Shown: one piece after another, positions 22,500 to 36,735 of the stretch
Numbering within the stretch: position 1 is the stretch's first letter
How the letters are laid out: each line of letters begins with the position of its first letter
Made by a program: the position numbers and the translations under genes
Assembly: GCF_008831285.2 (NCBI RefSeq)
Contig: NC_045148.1
Span: 7,197,001 to 7,261,000, forward strand
Source: Nymphaea colorata
Lineage: Eukaryota; Streptophyta; Magnoliopsida; Nymphaeales; Nymphaeaceae
DNA length: 64,000 nt
Direction of reading: 5' to 3'
Notes under the pieces: model-generated
The model's database searches: none
The model's input: only the letters and a program-made list of their open reading frames with translations
Told to the model about the DNA's origin: nothing

Positions 22500-24679
22500 C
22501 GGATCAGACCCACCTGGAAATCTGGACCCATCTTTCATCTCGTTGTCGCGCGCGAAGGGTCGCCTCTCTGGACAACGTCTTTGCGGCACGCTGTAGCTGT
22601 TTTGCCGGTTCCTGCAAACTCTCGCTCTCTCTCGATTCCTTGTAGAAAAAGCAAGCCAACGTCAAGATCCAGTTTATTGAACGATCGAGACAGTTGAAGC
22701 TACTGGACAGGTGGTTTCTCTGTTTCCTGATTCAGCTTCGCTGATCATCTTGATTGCACATTCATTGCTTTCATTTAAGCGGTGTGGAATGCTTCCTTAG
22801 TTGATAATTGGGTTCGTAGACTGACACCCATGATCCTAAATTCCTAATTTTCGAACTATGGTTTCCACTTTCTAATCTTTTGTGAACTTTGTGAAAAAAA
22901 AAATGCACTGCCAACTTCAGTTTCTCCTACCTTGGTGATGTTTCCAGATTCGATGTGATCAATCGCCGTTTTTGCTGCATATGCCTTCACAAATCACAGC
23001 TTACAAATGGAAAACCATATCGATTTTTGTTCCTACCTTCACCGTGCTGTTGGTTGCTCATTTTTTATTCCCTAAGAATAAATGAAGAAATTTGTCCAGT
23101 TATATTCTAGGAGTGGTTATTTACAAGGGTGTCCTTTCGTTTTGCTGCTCATGTCACAACTTCCAACATTCTGAAGACCTTCCTTATGTTTTCTTCTTTT
23201 CTCTCGAAGATGATTCTTGTTTTAATTCACAAGGCTCAATTTTTCGTATTGTTTTGTCTCCTTTTCTATTGTTCTTTCGATCGTCGTGTCAGTTAAATGT
23301 ATAAAATTGTATTGGTAGTTATAGTAAGACAATTTCCTATGAGGACCTGTAAGGGCTAAGGTTAAATACTTTTGAAAGTCTATCATCCCCAGGCTGACTG
23401 GTTTCTATTGGTTCTATAATTGGTGAATGGCTTTAATGTCCTTGGCCTGGAGAATTTTCTGTTGTTGGCGTTGCTTGTCTTCGGGTCTTTCAACATCGCA
23501 TACCTGTTGATAAGTTCATCTATCTCCTTATCGCTAAACCCACTTCGGTCACTTCTTTTCCTTATTCTTTGAGCAGGCGACTTCTGGATCATTCTTCTAC
23601 CTACATCCTACTTTCTTAACTAGATCAGATCTTCTGTCCTTGAGAAAAAGGAAACAATAAAATTGGTACATGTCTTTGCTAGGGGATGATGCTAGCGAAT
23701 TTGATAAATTTTAATGGTATTTAAATACCCAATTAGTTTTACTTTCGGCTTTGGTACCTTCCCTAGCAGAGTTATGTACTTTTCGTTCTTTTTGGCACAT
23801 GTGCATTTCAATAACAAGGTGCAATTCGTATTGCTCAAAGGCAATATCTGGTTCAAAATCTGAAGCTTGCAGGGATAAACAAGGATTTTGTTACGCTTTT
23901 TATTCTCCAGTATTGGGCGAATATTGTGTTTTTCAATTTGAGTTCCTATTTGGTATTTATTTTCTGCTTAATTGGTGGAATTTGAAGAGTATCAGTATGA
24001 ACGCTTATATGGTGGTTGTTGTTGTGGATTTTGCATAATTGTTTCTGTCCTTGGGATGGATCTTATTATTTGTTTATGTTGGGATTTGAACCCTCTCGTA
24101 GTAAATTCATTCTTCAATTTTTACTTTACTTGAGCATTCTTCATAGAGTGTGATAATAAAACTCATTAAGAAGGATGCATATTGATCATTTTTGTGATTA
24201 TTTCCTGGCCACTTGTAGGTTATTATTTTCCTCTTCAATAAATCTTGTGTGCCCCACGATTAGATGTGTGGGCTTTCATCATCATCATCATGATTTGTTC
24301 TGTAGACGTCTGATCTGGAGATGATGGCTTCAGAAAGCACTACTAGAAAAATGCAACATGTGGCAAAAGAGGTTACCATTACCGATCATTTCCTGGTCAA
24401 ATTGTCCGAATTTATGCTCATGCTTCAGGACCTCTACAGACTGGATTGTTAATTGTTTTGTGTTGACTAATTGTATAATATCTTGAGGAAGTTGGGGAAT
24501 CATAATCTTCCAAATTCTATCGTGAATGAAATTGTTGACCTGCATTTAATCTTCCAAATTCTATCGTGAATGAAATTGTTGACCTGCATTCAAGCACACA
24601 CTTATGATATCATAAATTTTTCTTTCATTTGCAACGAAAGCTATGTGATCAACTATCAGCTTTATGCAGATCCTAGGCA
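22500..24679 (+). other. Possible leader exon and leader intron of the TCP11 gene
   Basis: About 22500-22709 is less AT-rich, holds CT-rich leader-like sequence and ends in ACTGGACAG before GTGGTT, a possible splice donor. A matching acceptor is TTATGCAG at 24662-24669, eleven bases before the ATG at 24680. This would give an untranslated first exon and a leader intron of about 1.95 kb. No exon with the N-terminal half of plant TCP11 proteins was seen here. One open minus-strand frame (23383-23592) is discussed in the findings. Confidence 0.35.
24503..24590. repeat. Perfect 44-bp direct duplication
   Basis: Two identical 44-base units (24503-24546 and 24547-24590) stand head to tail, each starting TAATCTTCCAAATTC. 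They lie 90 bases before the TCP11-type start codon. No difference between copies, so probably recent. Confidence 0.95.
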
Positions 24680-27600
24680 ATGAACCATGAGGAACAAGGA
24701 GATAAGAACTCTGACTTTGGTGTCAGGAACGTGGAAGAAGAAAAACCAGATTCACATGCCACAGACTCCGCAGATTTGGATTCTCATGAATCTGCATCAG
24801 AGCCAGCAAATTCTGGTGGGGATGATGAGGAAGAATCTGCTAAGTTTGTTCACATAGTAACTGGAGATAGCAAAGAGGAAGGGTGTTCCTCAAATGAACA
24901 GCAAGATTTAAAGGTCGAAGGGGAAATCATTCAGCTCTCAGATACTGGCATTTTGAATGAGTGGTTGGCAAATGAAATACTGCATGATAGGAGTGATTCA
25001 ATTTCAAAGAGTTTGTGGAACAGGAATAAGCCTTCAGGCAAATTAGCAGAGATACAGGTTTATCTGGACTTCCAATAGTTGCTGCTTTGGTTCTTTGTCA
25101 GAGAAAAATGCAGTTATTGCGTTATGTGGAACTTCAAGATCAGTTATTATTGAATAATGCAGCTTTCTTTTGCAGGCCCAGATCAAGTCCACAATGGAAA
25201 GAGCATTTTGGGATGGTGTCGTGGAAGAACTGGAGAAGGATCCTCCTGATTATTCGAGAGTTGTTCAGCTGGTGAAAGAACTTAGGGATGAACTAGATGC
25301 TTTAGTACCTCAGAGTTGGAAACAGGAACTGCATGAGAGTATCGACATAGATCTGTTTGCTCAGGTAATAATCAATCTCTATAAAGCCTTGTTGATTCAA
25401 CAACTTGAATTACTTTATTTGCGTGTGCAGATTCTAGAATCAGGAATTCAAGACATTGACTACCTCTCAAAACTTCTTGATTATGCAATAAGTATTGTCA
25501 TAAAATTGGGAGCACCAGCACGTGATGATATCACAAAAGCTGCACATGAGAAACTTGTCGAGGAACTATCACTTATAGTTGCTTCAGCTGACAACAAGTG
25601 TAAATTTTCTTTTGCAAATGCCCTAGTTAAAGGACTACGATTTGTCTTGGAGCAGATACAGGTAATTGCCTGCTCCAACATCCATGGTACGGATTTATAG
25701 AATGGACAAATACTTATGCCTCGTCTTCTTTATGCACTTTTAATATGATAGCATGAGCAGTTTGAAGTTGGAGTCATGTCTAGCCTGAGAATAAGGATAC
25801 AAAATGCACATATTTCTATGATGAATTGGTTAATGCCTCCAAATTGAGAGATTTTTCAGGTGGCTTGTCCTCTTTATATTTATTTTGACATTCTGGCAGG
25901 CACTTCATATTTCTGTTGTGTTTGTGGAGCAAAACTCTGGCCCCATTTTGGGAAGCAAACTACTGATTTTGATTCCCACTCAGAACTGTTATTGCCAATC
26001 TCATGTTTTATGCCCCTGACCAAATCCTGTAGTGATGTAATGCCCATGTTCTTTTCTTCCTCTTAAAATAATGGGTTTAACATTAAAAAAAAATAACCAG
26101 GTTAGTTTATCATTCTTGCGTTGTCCAAACAAAATGAAGCAATATCTACCAAAAAGCATTGAAGTAGTGTTTATCAAAAAGGAGTTTGACTAGAACTAGT
26201 CTGGAATATGTAGTTTCCTTGGGAATGGCAGGCATGTGACAAGAGATGACAGCTCAAACCACACTGATGCTTTTGGGCCTTTCCTCTAGATTTGTCTGTA
26301 TGCATTGCCCCCCCACCCCCCCTTAGGCTTGGTTGGCAATGCACACAGCAGCTCTGAAGTGCTTAATAATGATGTTTTATTTTTTCTTCCCCATGTAACT
26401 GCTATGATGCTTTCAGGCAGGATACTGTTTGATGATGTTCATTAGAGTTCAATGGCTCTTAATATGTTTTCAGTTTCACTTTTCACACTTTTTAACATCA
26501 ATTAGGAAGATCTTTCAGAAACATCTTTTCCAAAAGTTACCTTGTTCTTCATGATGTTTTGCATTCATTCAGGTGTTTCGGTTGACTAACAAAGAGGTAT
26601 TTCAAATTTTCAGATTCTAAAACAAGATATAAGTTTTGCAAAAATCCAGGCCTTAATTCCAATCATCAAGGGCCCTTTGGGCATCAAATATCTTCAGGAT
26701 GCTTTTGCTGCTTCTTATGGACCCCCTTCTGAAGCAACAACTCGCTTAAGTCAGACAAGACTGTGGATAGAGGAGGTGCTGCATCACTTAGATGAGCAAA
26801 GAGCTGAATTTGATTCTTCTGTCGAAGCATGCAAAACAAACTTAAATGCTAGCTCAGTGTTGCTGCTCCCCAACCTAATTAAATCTGGCAAGTGTACATC
26901 GATAAATTTTACTCCTTATCTTTGTTGCATTAGCAAAACCCAGCTAACAGCAAGTCAAGCATGAATTGACCTAACCGCCCTGGATCACTTCTGTAAGATG
27001 ACTCGCAGATGCTTGTTTCAGTTGTTTGTGCACACGTTGTTTGCATCAGTTGTCACTTGTCAATAATTAGTTTGCTGATGGATACATGGTAAAATCATGT
27101 AGCGCTGTTATTGAATCAGGCAAGATATCTTTTTAAATAAGAAAATGCTCTCCTTCTCTCTTCCATGGAACACCCACCCCCCAAACCCACCCTATGACTC
27201 CCTCTGTCCATTTTCTGCATTTGTTCTACCAATACATGATCTGCTTCTCAAAACCAAATTCATTGTGATATGTGGTTCAAGCTAGTTAAATATTGTTTTT
27301 ATTACGATGAATACTTTTTTGTCCTACATTTCTCTCATCAATGATGTACACTCAACTCAGTCACCAATGCATCCCTCACTAATTTCAAACAAAGTTTAGA
27401 TATCCAACTGACAAATTGTTTGAGACATCCACTTTTTTGCATTCAAGTGCCAAAATAGCATCTTCACATGATATATTTGTCTCTCACACAGTATTTTTGT
27501 GCTTGTATTTCCAGGTGGAATGCCTAAAATTGACATACAATGGAACTTTATAGGAAATATTGTACGCCTAGGGCTTATTCAAATTGTCACCAGATCAGTT

Positions 27601-28271
27601 GCATCAACTGAAAAGAACACCCCAGAAACTCTTAGACTGAATTTAGAGAGGTTGCTTGCATTACAAAACGACTTCCAGAGGGTGCTGGTAATTGCAACAG
27701 CGTGAGTACTTGGTCTGGTTGTCTTTAGACCTCGTAGCTGAAGCTATCTGGATCTTTTAATGATCATAGAAGAACTAAATGGTCAAATTTATGTATCAGG
27801 TTGCTTTTAGTGAGACAGACGCTTGCAGACAAGGAACTAGCACTTGAAGACATTGAAAGTATTCTAAATGATGCAAGACAAAAGCTTAGCAGGATGATGG
27901 AGAGCCCTTTGATTACAGTTTATCACATAGGTCAAAAGATATGCCAGATATGTTCTCCCTACATGAATGAGGGTTCAGTAGATGCTGGGTTGATGACCAG
28001 GGTCATGAACCGGAGTCTTACTCCAGGAGATGGAATTTTCACAAAAGTGTCAACTGCAGTTATGGAGAGCATACGTGTGACTCTTCTGGCTGGTAAAGAG
28101 CACAACGGTAGGGGCCTTGCTGTAGCACAAGCTTGTTTGAAACGAATTGGAGCAACTTCTGTTCTTGAGCTTGTGACTGAACTGACGGATAATTTAGATG
28201 TTATTGCTCTTGTTACTTGCAAGGTGCATGGATTGTGGTATGAGAATATAAAACTCCATGTAAACAGTTAA
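24680..28271 (+). CDS. T-complex protein 11 (TCP11) domain protein, short form
   Basis: Six exons: 24680-25057, 25176-25364, 25431-25661, 26614-26887, 27515-27701, 27800-28271, giving 576 residues. Residues 1-90 are acidic and low complexity. From about residue 95 the TCP11 domain follows: ILNEWLANEILHD, IKSTMERAFWDGVVEEL, PQSWKQEL, DYLSKLLDYA, FANALVKGLRFVLEQIQ, IIKGPLGIKYLQ and MPKIDIQWNF. Plant TCP11 proteins are usually about 1100 residues with a long coiled-coil N-terminal half, which is absent here. The ATG at 24680 is preceded in frame by TAG at 24674, so the frame cannot extend within this exon. Intron 4 must be GC-AG (donor GCAAGT at 26888) to keep frame. Intron 2 is 66 bases and open in frame. 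The family's function in plants is not well defined. Confidence 0.85.
26888..27514 (+). other. GC-AG intron in the TCP11 gene
   Basis: The donor reads TCTG then GCAAGTG; the acceptor is TTTCCAG. Joining gives K-S-G-G-M-P-K in frame. The only nearby GT (26892) would put a stop a few codons into the next exon. GC donors are a known minor class and otherwise match the U2 consensus, as here. Confidence 0.8.
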
Positions 28272-28864
28272 CATACATGTAAGCATGCTATTGCATTGAT
28301 TGTGAGTCTTGTGACACTTGTGCCCTTGTTATGGTACCTTCACAAAATCTTGTAATGATACTATGGAAGGTTTGTAATTTAATATTTTCCTGTGTGTTTG
28401 CAACTTGCAGTCAAGCCAGTTTCTTTCTCCCTCTTCTTCTTTTGGTATCAAAGAACCTAAGTTAAGCAGTTGCTTGCATCCGTGTTATAGCTAAAAACTA
28501 AGATCCCATTATCAGATCAATGCAAAAGTCCTTTCATGCTCAGTCGTTTCTGTCATGTCATTGAAGATCAGGAAATATTCATTTTTTCATGCTGTCAGCA
28601 AAATTTCTTTCTGAACCTGGAACATTTCCTAGTTCATCAACCTATCAAATGATCCAAGTCCACAAAAGGCGAGCATATTCTAACCAAGGTAAGGAAAAGA
28701 TGATACCTTTAAAGACCATAGGTACAGTTATTTCCAAGTGTGTGTGATATATATATATATATTCCTCCATGTATATATATATTCCTCCATGTCACATGGG
28801 TGCAGGTGTGAATGCCAAAGCCGGCGACAAGTTCCAAAAAAAATTAAGTGTGGGTGAGGCAAGA

Positions 28865-28931
<67 letters not shown>

Positions 28932-29420
28932 TTATGTACATATAAATGTTATTTATTATATAAGTAATTTTATCTGTCTATATTTTTAAACTTTTTTTAT
29001 CAAGGTTACCTTGAATCGATATATCAATGGAAACTCGGCCAAAACATTTTTCAGAACGATCAAAACTCATGTGATGCTGTGTCGGGCCACACTAGCACCA
29101 ACACCCGCACCGATGCAGGTGGACTTAGCATGCCAAATGCTGCCAAATGGCTAAAATTTAAAAATGTATCACAAAAAGATAGTCACTAAATTGGCATCAG
29201 TCATGGTTTCTATTGAAGCAGCGATCTATGGTAACTTTAGCAACAATTTTTGGTTTTTTTAGTGACACATTTTTTTAAGTTTAGCTACCCAACAACTGTC
29301 CAAACTCAGCAGCTTGATTTTTATATATATACATGCATACGTATATAGGATGTGGATTTTTCTGGCCATCCGAATGCTCTGGCCTTGGAGTATTTCAGCA
29401 TCTCTCTCTCTCTCTCTCTA

Positions 29421-29458
<38 letters not shown>

Positions 29459-29622
29459 ACACACACACACAGACTTGGTGAAAATATTTGAGGGTTTTTT
29501 TTTCCAAGCAAGTTCACCACATTCCACTACCTTTCTATGATTGACAAATTTGATTAGCTTGTCGAAAAAACTCCCTCAGCTGATTGTACAAGGACAATAG
29601 ACTGACGATGGCCTTCAATGAA
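28272..29622. other. Intergenic stretch with long microsatellites
   Basis: No gene. Contains (AT)n at 28867-28925 (about 29 units), a duplicated ATATATATTCCTCCATG motif near 28750-28790, and the compound repeat at 29401-29471. Confidence 0.7.
29401..29471. repeat. Compound (TC)n-(TA)n-(CA)n microsatellite
   Basis: TC units run to 29418, TA to about 29455 and CA to 29471. The same order of three units recurs at 46127-46209. Confidence 0.95.
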
Positions 29623-32029
<2,407 letters not shown>

Positions 32030-32040
32030 CTCTCTCTCTT

Positions 32041-32043
<3 letters not shown>

Positions 32044-32082
<39 letters not shown>
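32044..32082. repeat. (CT)n in the likely 5' leader of the E2 gene
   Basis: About 19 CT units (GA on the gene strand) begin 15 bases upstream of the E2 start codon. Such GA/CT runs are common in plant 5' leaders and promoters. Confidence 0.9.
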
Positions 32083-32084
<2 letters not shown>

Positions 32085-33431
32085 GTCCTCCCGCCCGCGC
32101 TAAGAATTATGAAAGTTCAAACTGGAGGTACGGGTTTTCTGACGTTGGACATCGGAATGGATATCGGATATCCGGGACCAACCCGGTATAGTTTTGGGTT
32201 TGGATCTCCGATACCGATCCGGTCTCCTGAGGCTCAAGTTCGAAGCTGGTATTGTGTTCGGGCCTTGAACAAGGGAGGGGGTGTTCGGGATTCTAAATTA
32301 TTAGATTACCCTTCAACCAAAAAAATAGAAATAAACCTTTTATATGGACAAAAAATACTTAAAAACTTTTTCAGAAAAAACAAAATACCTCTCACACAGT
32401 CAGGTAATGACGGATCAAATGGGTTTAAACTGAGCTAGCTGGGTGGATTAGGTTTTCAATTTTAAACCAAATAATACGTAATATGTTTCAATTTAATTTT
32501 TATTTTTAAATCTTGCCTTCGCTAATGAAGGATCATAGATTAGATATATGATTTTCTAACTCATTTTTAACATTAAGGATCATGTTTATGTGAGGGGATC
32601 GGGACTTCAATTCTTGATTATTATTTGGTTTTTACATTTACTTAATGTATTTTTTTTTACACTTGCTTCTCTTTTGATGATCATATGTCATTTAATTTCA
32701 TACTTAATTTTTATTTGTTTTGTCTCTTCACTGGTATACATTTTCCTTCATTTTTTAAGGTGAATTGGAATATAAAGAACATGTTGCTCATGTTTCATTG
32801 AGAAGACAAGCCTGTGCAACTGTACTTTATGAAAAGCTCGACATGATCGATACCAAGCTTCAGATCTAAGTAACTTTGGTGCCATTTTAGTTGCAAATCA
32901 AGTCAAGGCAGAAGATTTCCTAACCTATCTACCAAGCATCCAAGCTTCTGATAAGACACATTCAAATCTTCCTGCCTCGTCTAATTTGTAATCCAACTAT
33001 CGATATTAATTTTTGCTTGTGACGAACAATAATATTGTGAGTTTCACGATATTCAAATAAGTTTTCAGGAGAATATATCTAAAATATTATCATACACCAT
33101 ATCGTTAGGTCTGGGAAATGAACCAAGCAGCTTGTGGCTCAGGTCTCCGTACTCATCTGAAAGGCCGGAGTGTCAGCCTGTGCATCAGCATAATGGGTAA
33201 ACCAGGATTACTTCTGCTTGTGTGAAGTTCATCAATATATGGGGAATTTCTCGTCAATATATAGAGTTTCAATTATGTGGTGTGCTGTAAATTACTATAT
33301 GGTTAAAATTTAAAAATTTGAGTGTTTCTAAATTGGTATTAACTATAATCTACAATATGATGAAGTTTATTATGATTTTACCGACAATTTATAGTTTTTT
33401 TAGTGATTAGTTTTGTCTCATTTTCCACTTC

Positions 33432-33465
<34 letters not shown>

Positions 33466-33728
33466 AGTGGAAAATGACACAAAACTACATAAACTTTCAT
33501 GCGTTCCGAAACAATAAGATTTCATTTTAGGCCCTTTTCAGCAATTTCCAAAAAAAAGAAGGTCTCATATCGGAAAAATTAGAAATGTCAAGCCTGCATT
33601 TTGGTAGACCCCTAAATGAAAAGTTACCTAATGAGTGTTCTTACATATGATCACAAACACACATTCAATATTGTACATACCACAGTATGTACATTATATA
33701 CGTTTCCACATGGAACGCATATGTATAC

Positions 33729-33771
<43 letters not shown>

Positions 33772-34039
33772 ATCACAGTTTAAATCCAAGAAAAGGTCTC
33801 ATCTGCTCTAACCAGGTCCAGAGTACATAGCCATCAACTTGAAAATCTAATTCTATACCTTTCCTTCCCATCATTGAAGACAACCCCATGTCATTCTGCA
33901 ACAACGCAGTTCGGTTCTGTCTTGGAACTGTACAGCTTCCCGGGCAATTCCATCAAGGCCAAAACTTCTTTCCAAAAGGAATTCATATTTTAATTCCCTG
34001 CCAAGGAAGAAATAGCCGCACAAAAAGAAAACACGGTGC
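32083..34039. other. Intergenic stretch
   Basis: No gene seen. The part next to the E2 gene is its promoter. The stretch 33411-33484 is an inverted repeat around a microsatellite and 33731-33769 is an (AG)n run. The rest is AT-rich and featureless to me; the last few hundred bases should be the 3' untranslated region of the LEA_2 gene. Confidence 0.55.
33411..33484. repeat. Inverted repeat around a TA-GA microsatellite
   Basis: The arms 33411-33432 and 33463-33484 are 22 bases each and match in inverse with one difference (TTTTGTCTCATTTTCC against the complement TTTTGTGTCATTTTCC). Between them lie TA units followed by GA units. RNA or single-stranded DNA from here could form a hairpin. Confidence 0.85.
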
Positions 34040-34804
34040 TCAGAGCTGGATCTTAATGTCATACTCTTTGGACTTGATCTCGATCTTCTTGTTCGGTTGC
34101 AAGCTATCCACTACGAGCGAGACAGTCACGAAGACCGTCACTTTGTGGAGCTTAAAACCCTGCAAATCCAACGCCACTGGCACCACCACACTGATCGTCA
34201 ATGGCACACTTCCTGTGTTCTGCTGCTCCATTAATGCAGCCTGCAACCCCGTGCCGAATGCGCTCTTTCCTGTCAACGCCACATGCATTACCGTTGTGTT
34301 CTTGTATCCTTGGTAGAAAACAGGCAGCTTCCCTGAACAGAGCTCTCTACCGGAGTACGTGACCGCGACAAGACTGCCCCGTTCATAATGGAAGCCGATC
34401 TTGGTATTTGGATTCTCTGCTTCGATTTCGACGGAGAATTCAGAGAAAACCGTCAACTCAGAATCGACGTTGAACTTTGAGACGTGAAAATTTTTCACCC
34501 GGTAGGAGGGAATCTGTGGTTGGTAGCGATAGGAAATGTAGGCCAGGCTACCCACTACGGCGACGAGGAGCAAGAAAAAGAAACAGCAGCAGCAGCAGTA
34601 GCACTTACAACAGCAGCTAGTACCCTTCTTGTGAGGATACCTTGGCACGTTGCGTCTATGAGGCGGCGGCCTCATGGATGATGGGTCGAGGCTGTTCTCG
34701 GAGAGGAGGACGTACCTTGGAGCATGGTTTGGCATCGCGGAGGAAGCTTCAACGTCCATGGCGTATGGCCTGTGATTACTGTGGTATCCATAGTAGTCCC
34801 CCAT
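34040..34804 (-). CDS. NDR1/HIN1-like LEA_2 protein (NHL6-like)
   Basis: One exon, 254 residues. The N-terminal 60 residues are cytoplasmic in style and end in a basic stretch (RRNVPRYPHKKG). A cysteine-rich block (SCCCKCYCCCCCFFF) runs into a transmembrane helix at about residues 72-92 and invites palmitoylation. The outer LEA_2 domain (about 105-245) holds VEIEAENPNTKIGFHYE, LPVFYQGYKNTTVMHV with an N-glycosylation site (NTT), and a C-terminal VVDSLQPNKKIEIKS. From memory this follows Arabidopsis NHL6 closely in order and length. Members sit in the plasma membrane and are linked to pathogen and drought/ABA responses. The start ATG at 34804 is the first in frame. Confidence 0.92.
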   Translation of the reverse strand: MGDYYGYHSNHRPYAMDVEASSAMPNHAPRYVLLSENSLDPSSMRPPPHRRNVPRYPHKKGTSCCCKCYCCCCCFFFLLLVAVVGSLAYISYRYQPQIPSYRVKNFHVSKFNVDSELTVFSEFSVEIEAENPNTKIGFHYERGSLVAVTYSGRELCSGKLPVFYQGYKNTTVMHVALTGKSAFGTGLQAALMEQQNTGSVPLTISVVVPVALDLQGFKLHKVTVFVTVSLVVDSLQPNKKIEIKSKEYDIKIQL

Positions 34805-36735
34805 GGAAGAAGCTTATGAAGACTAAGTTGCGTAGTCTGCTCTCTTTTCTTCTTTATGCCTTGCGGGGGGCCCCTCTCTGGAAGAGGATGAAGATGGTGA
34901 CGGGAAGGCCACCCCAACTCCAATGGCCCTTCCTCTTCCTCTGGACGTAGTAAGAAAGAGTTAGTTTTTCTGTTGGTGAAAAAAGAGAGAGCAAGAGGAG
35001 AAGAAGGGGAGAGAAAGAAAGATCGCTGACCAAAACGGGTGACCTGCCAAGTGTTCCGCTCGGGACTCGGTTTTGGATGCACCGCTCGAAACAGGTCTTA
35101 AAATAGATGCTCCAAAGATCCTGTGGACGCAAATTCTTGTTGCGGAGAATTCCTACCAACTATGAGCCTTAACAAACTGAACTAAAATTGGAAACCAAAT
35201 ATGGAATACATATTGCTTTGGTATACCATGATGATAATCGACGGAACAAGAAGCTTGTCCTGTGAACTCTCTGAATTCTAGCACTGCATTTAATAGAACA
35301 TGGGGAGGGTCATGTCGTTGAACTAGTAACTCATGGCAGTTTCTTACATACATAACCTTCTGCACAATTAGGAAGAGCCACTGTCTACAGCGAGGTCAAT
35401 GTTGCAGTGTTGTCCATATGATCTTACAGATTTAATTGTTCTTGCTCTGCTCATCCATTTCATTGAGACAGGGAAATCAGATCCTCGAGCTTTGATTTCT
35501 CAGTAACATGTAAGAGTGAGATACTATTTATCTCTGTAACATGAGGTTCAAATTTACATTTTGATGGACTTACCAACAAATGCTGACCGACTTAGAAAGA
35601 TATATCAAGATTCAGTCACAGTTTTCAGGTGCTAAGATATGAACGCTCCAGTACTACAGAATAGTTTAATAAGTTGTTGGCCTTCCTTTTACTTTTTTTA
35701 ACATAAGCCCCGGCTGTCTTAGTTTAGGGTACACCACCAAGAAAAATTTCAAACCACAAACCACATGACAGAGTAAAAAACTTGATTTACGGTCTACGTG
35801 ATGAACCTTTTGCAAGAAGAGCATCGGATGCGGAATATTTCAGCAGAACCTTTCCCAACCTTTCCAATTTCCCCTTGAACGATGAAATGGTCAATAAGAA
35901 GAAATACATTACGTTCTTAAAACATTACAGTCAAGATCTTGGAATTTTAAATGAATAGCTTAATCAATTTTGGAGATGACAGGACGTCGGAGGAGTTCAA
36001 GATAAACTTGATAAACATGATCAACATTCATGGTTGACCAGTTAGGTTTCTAGCGATCACGTATAAATTAGACGCGAAGAAAAAGATATTCCTATTGGCA
36101 TTTGGCGAGCAAGTTGCCATTTCTCAACTAACATACTATTTTTAGAAATAACAGAAATGCTGCAACCTGACCCACCCATTTATAAGTCACGCAAGTGCTT
36201 TTTTTCCTTCCCTAATATTTCAAATCAACAAAACAATCAATGCTTCTGTATTCTCTTCAACAACCTTTTCCCAATAGCTTTGTTTTCTCAATCAGAAAGC
36301 TACAAGTCGTTCACTTTTAACAACTCAATGTTCCTGCCTCGGCTCATGTTTAGAGCAATCATATATATTTTGTTAACAAAGAAACAAAAGACGCACACAA
36401 TGAAAACAGAGTAATACTGAAGCTCAAATAGAACAGAATGTGGCACAACCAATCTCTTCCAGCACCAGTAATTAAAAGAATTGAACAAAAAAATAAGATG
36501 CAGTGCAAGTTTGATATGCAGGAAGTGAAGGATATCGTAATTTTCTTAAAGTCATAAATTTTGGAATACAAGTTGCTGCATCATCTGCTGTGGGGTAGAG
36601 ATTGATCTCAGCTGGTGCCATCGAACCATGTAATACATAATTTACATAGCCAACTTTACAGGGCAATGGGGTTGGGGAAGATAAACACATTGCTAGAGGC
36701 AACAATGCAGAACTTGCATGACGGGCCGTTGTATG
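34805..36735. other. Intergenic stretch
   Basis: Upstream part of the NHL6-like gene and downstream part of the MAEA gene. Short open frames exist on both strands but none has a recognisable domain or splice support. No clear repeat seen. Confidence 0.5.

Noticed and set aside
26305-26325. C-run in a TCP11 intron as a possible structure-forming site
   Set aside because: Two C tracts split by a single A; no four-tract arrangement, so a quadruplex or i-motif is not supported.
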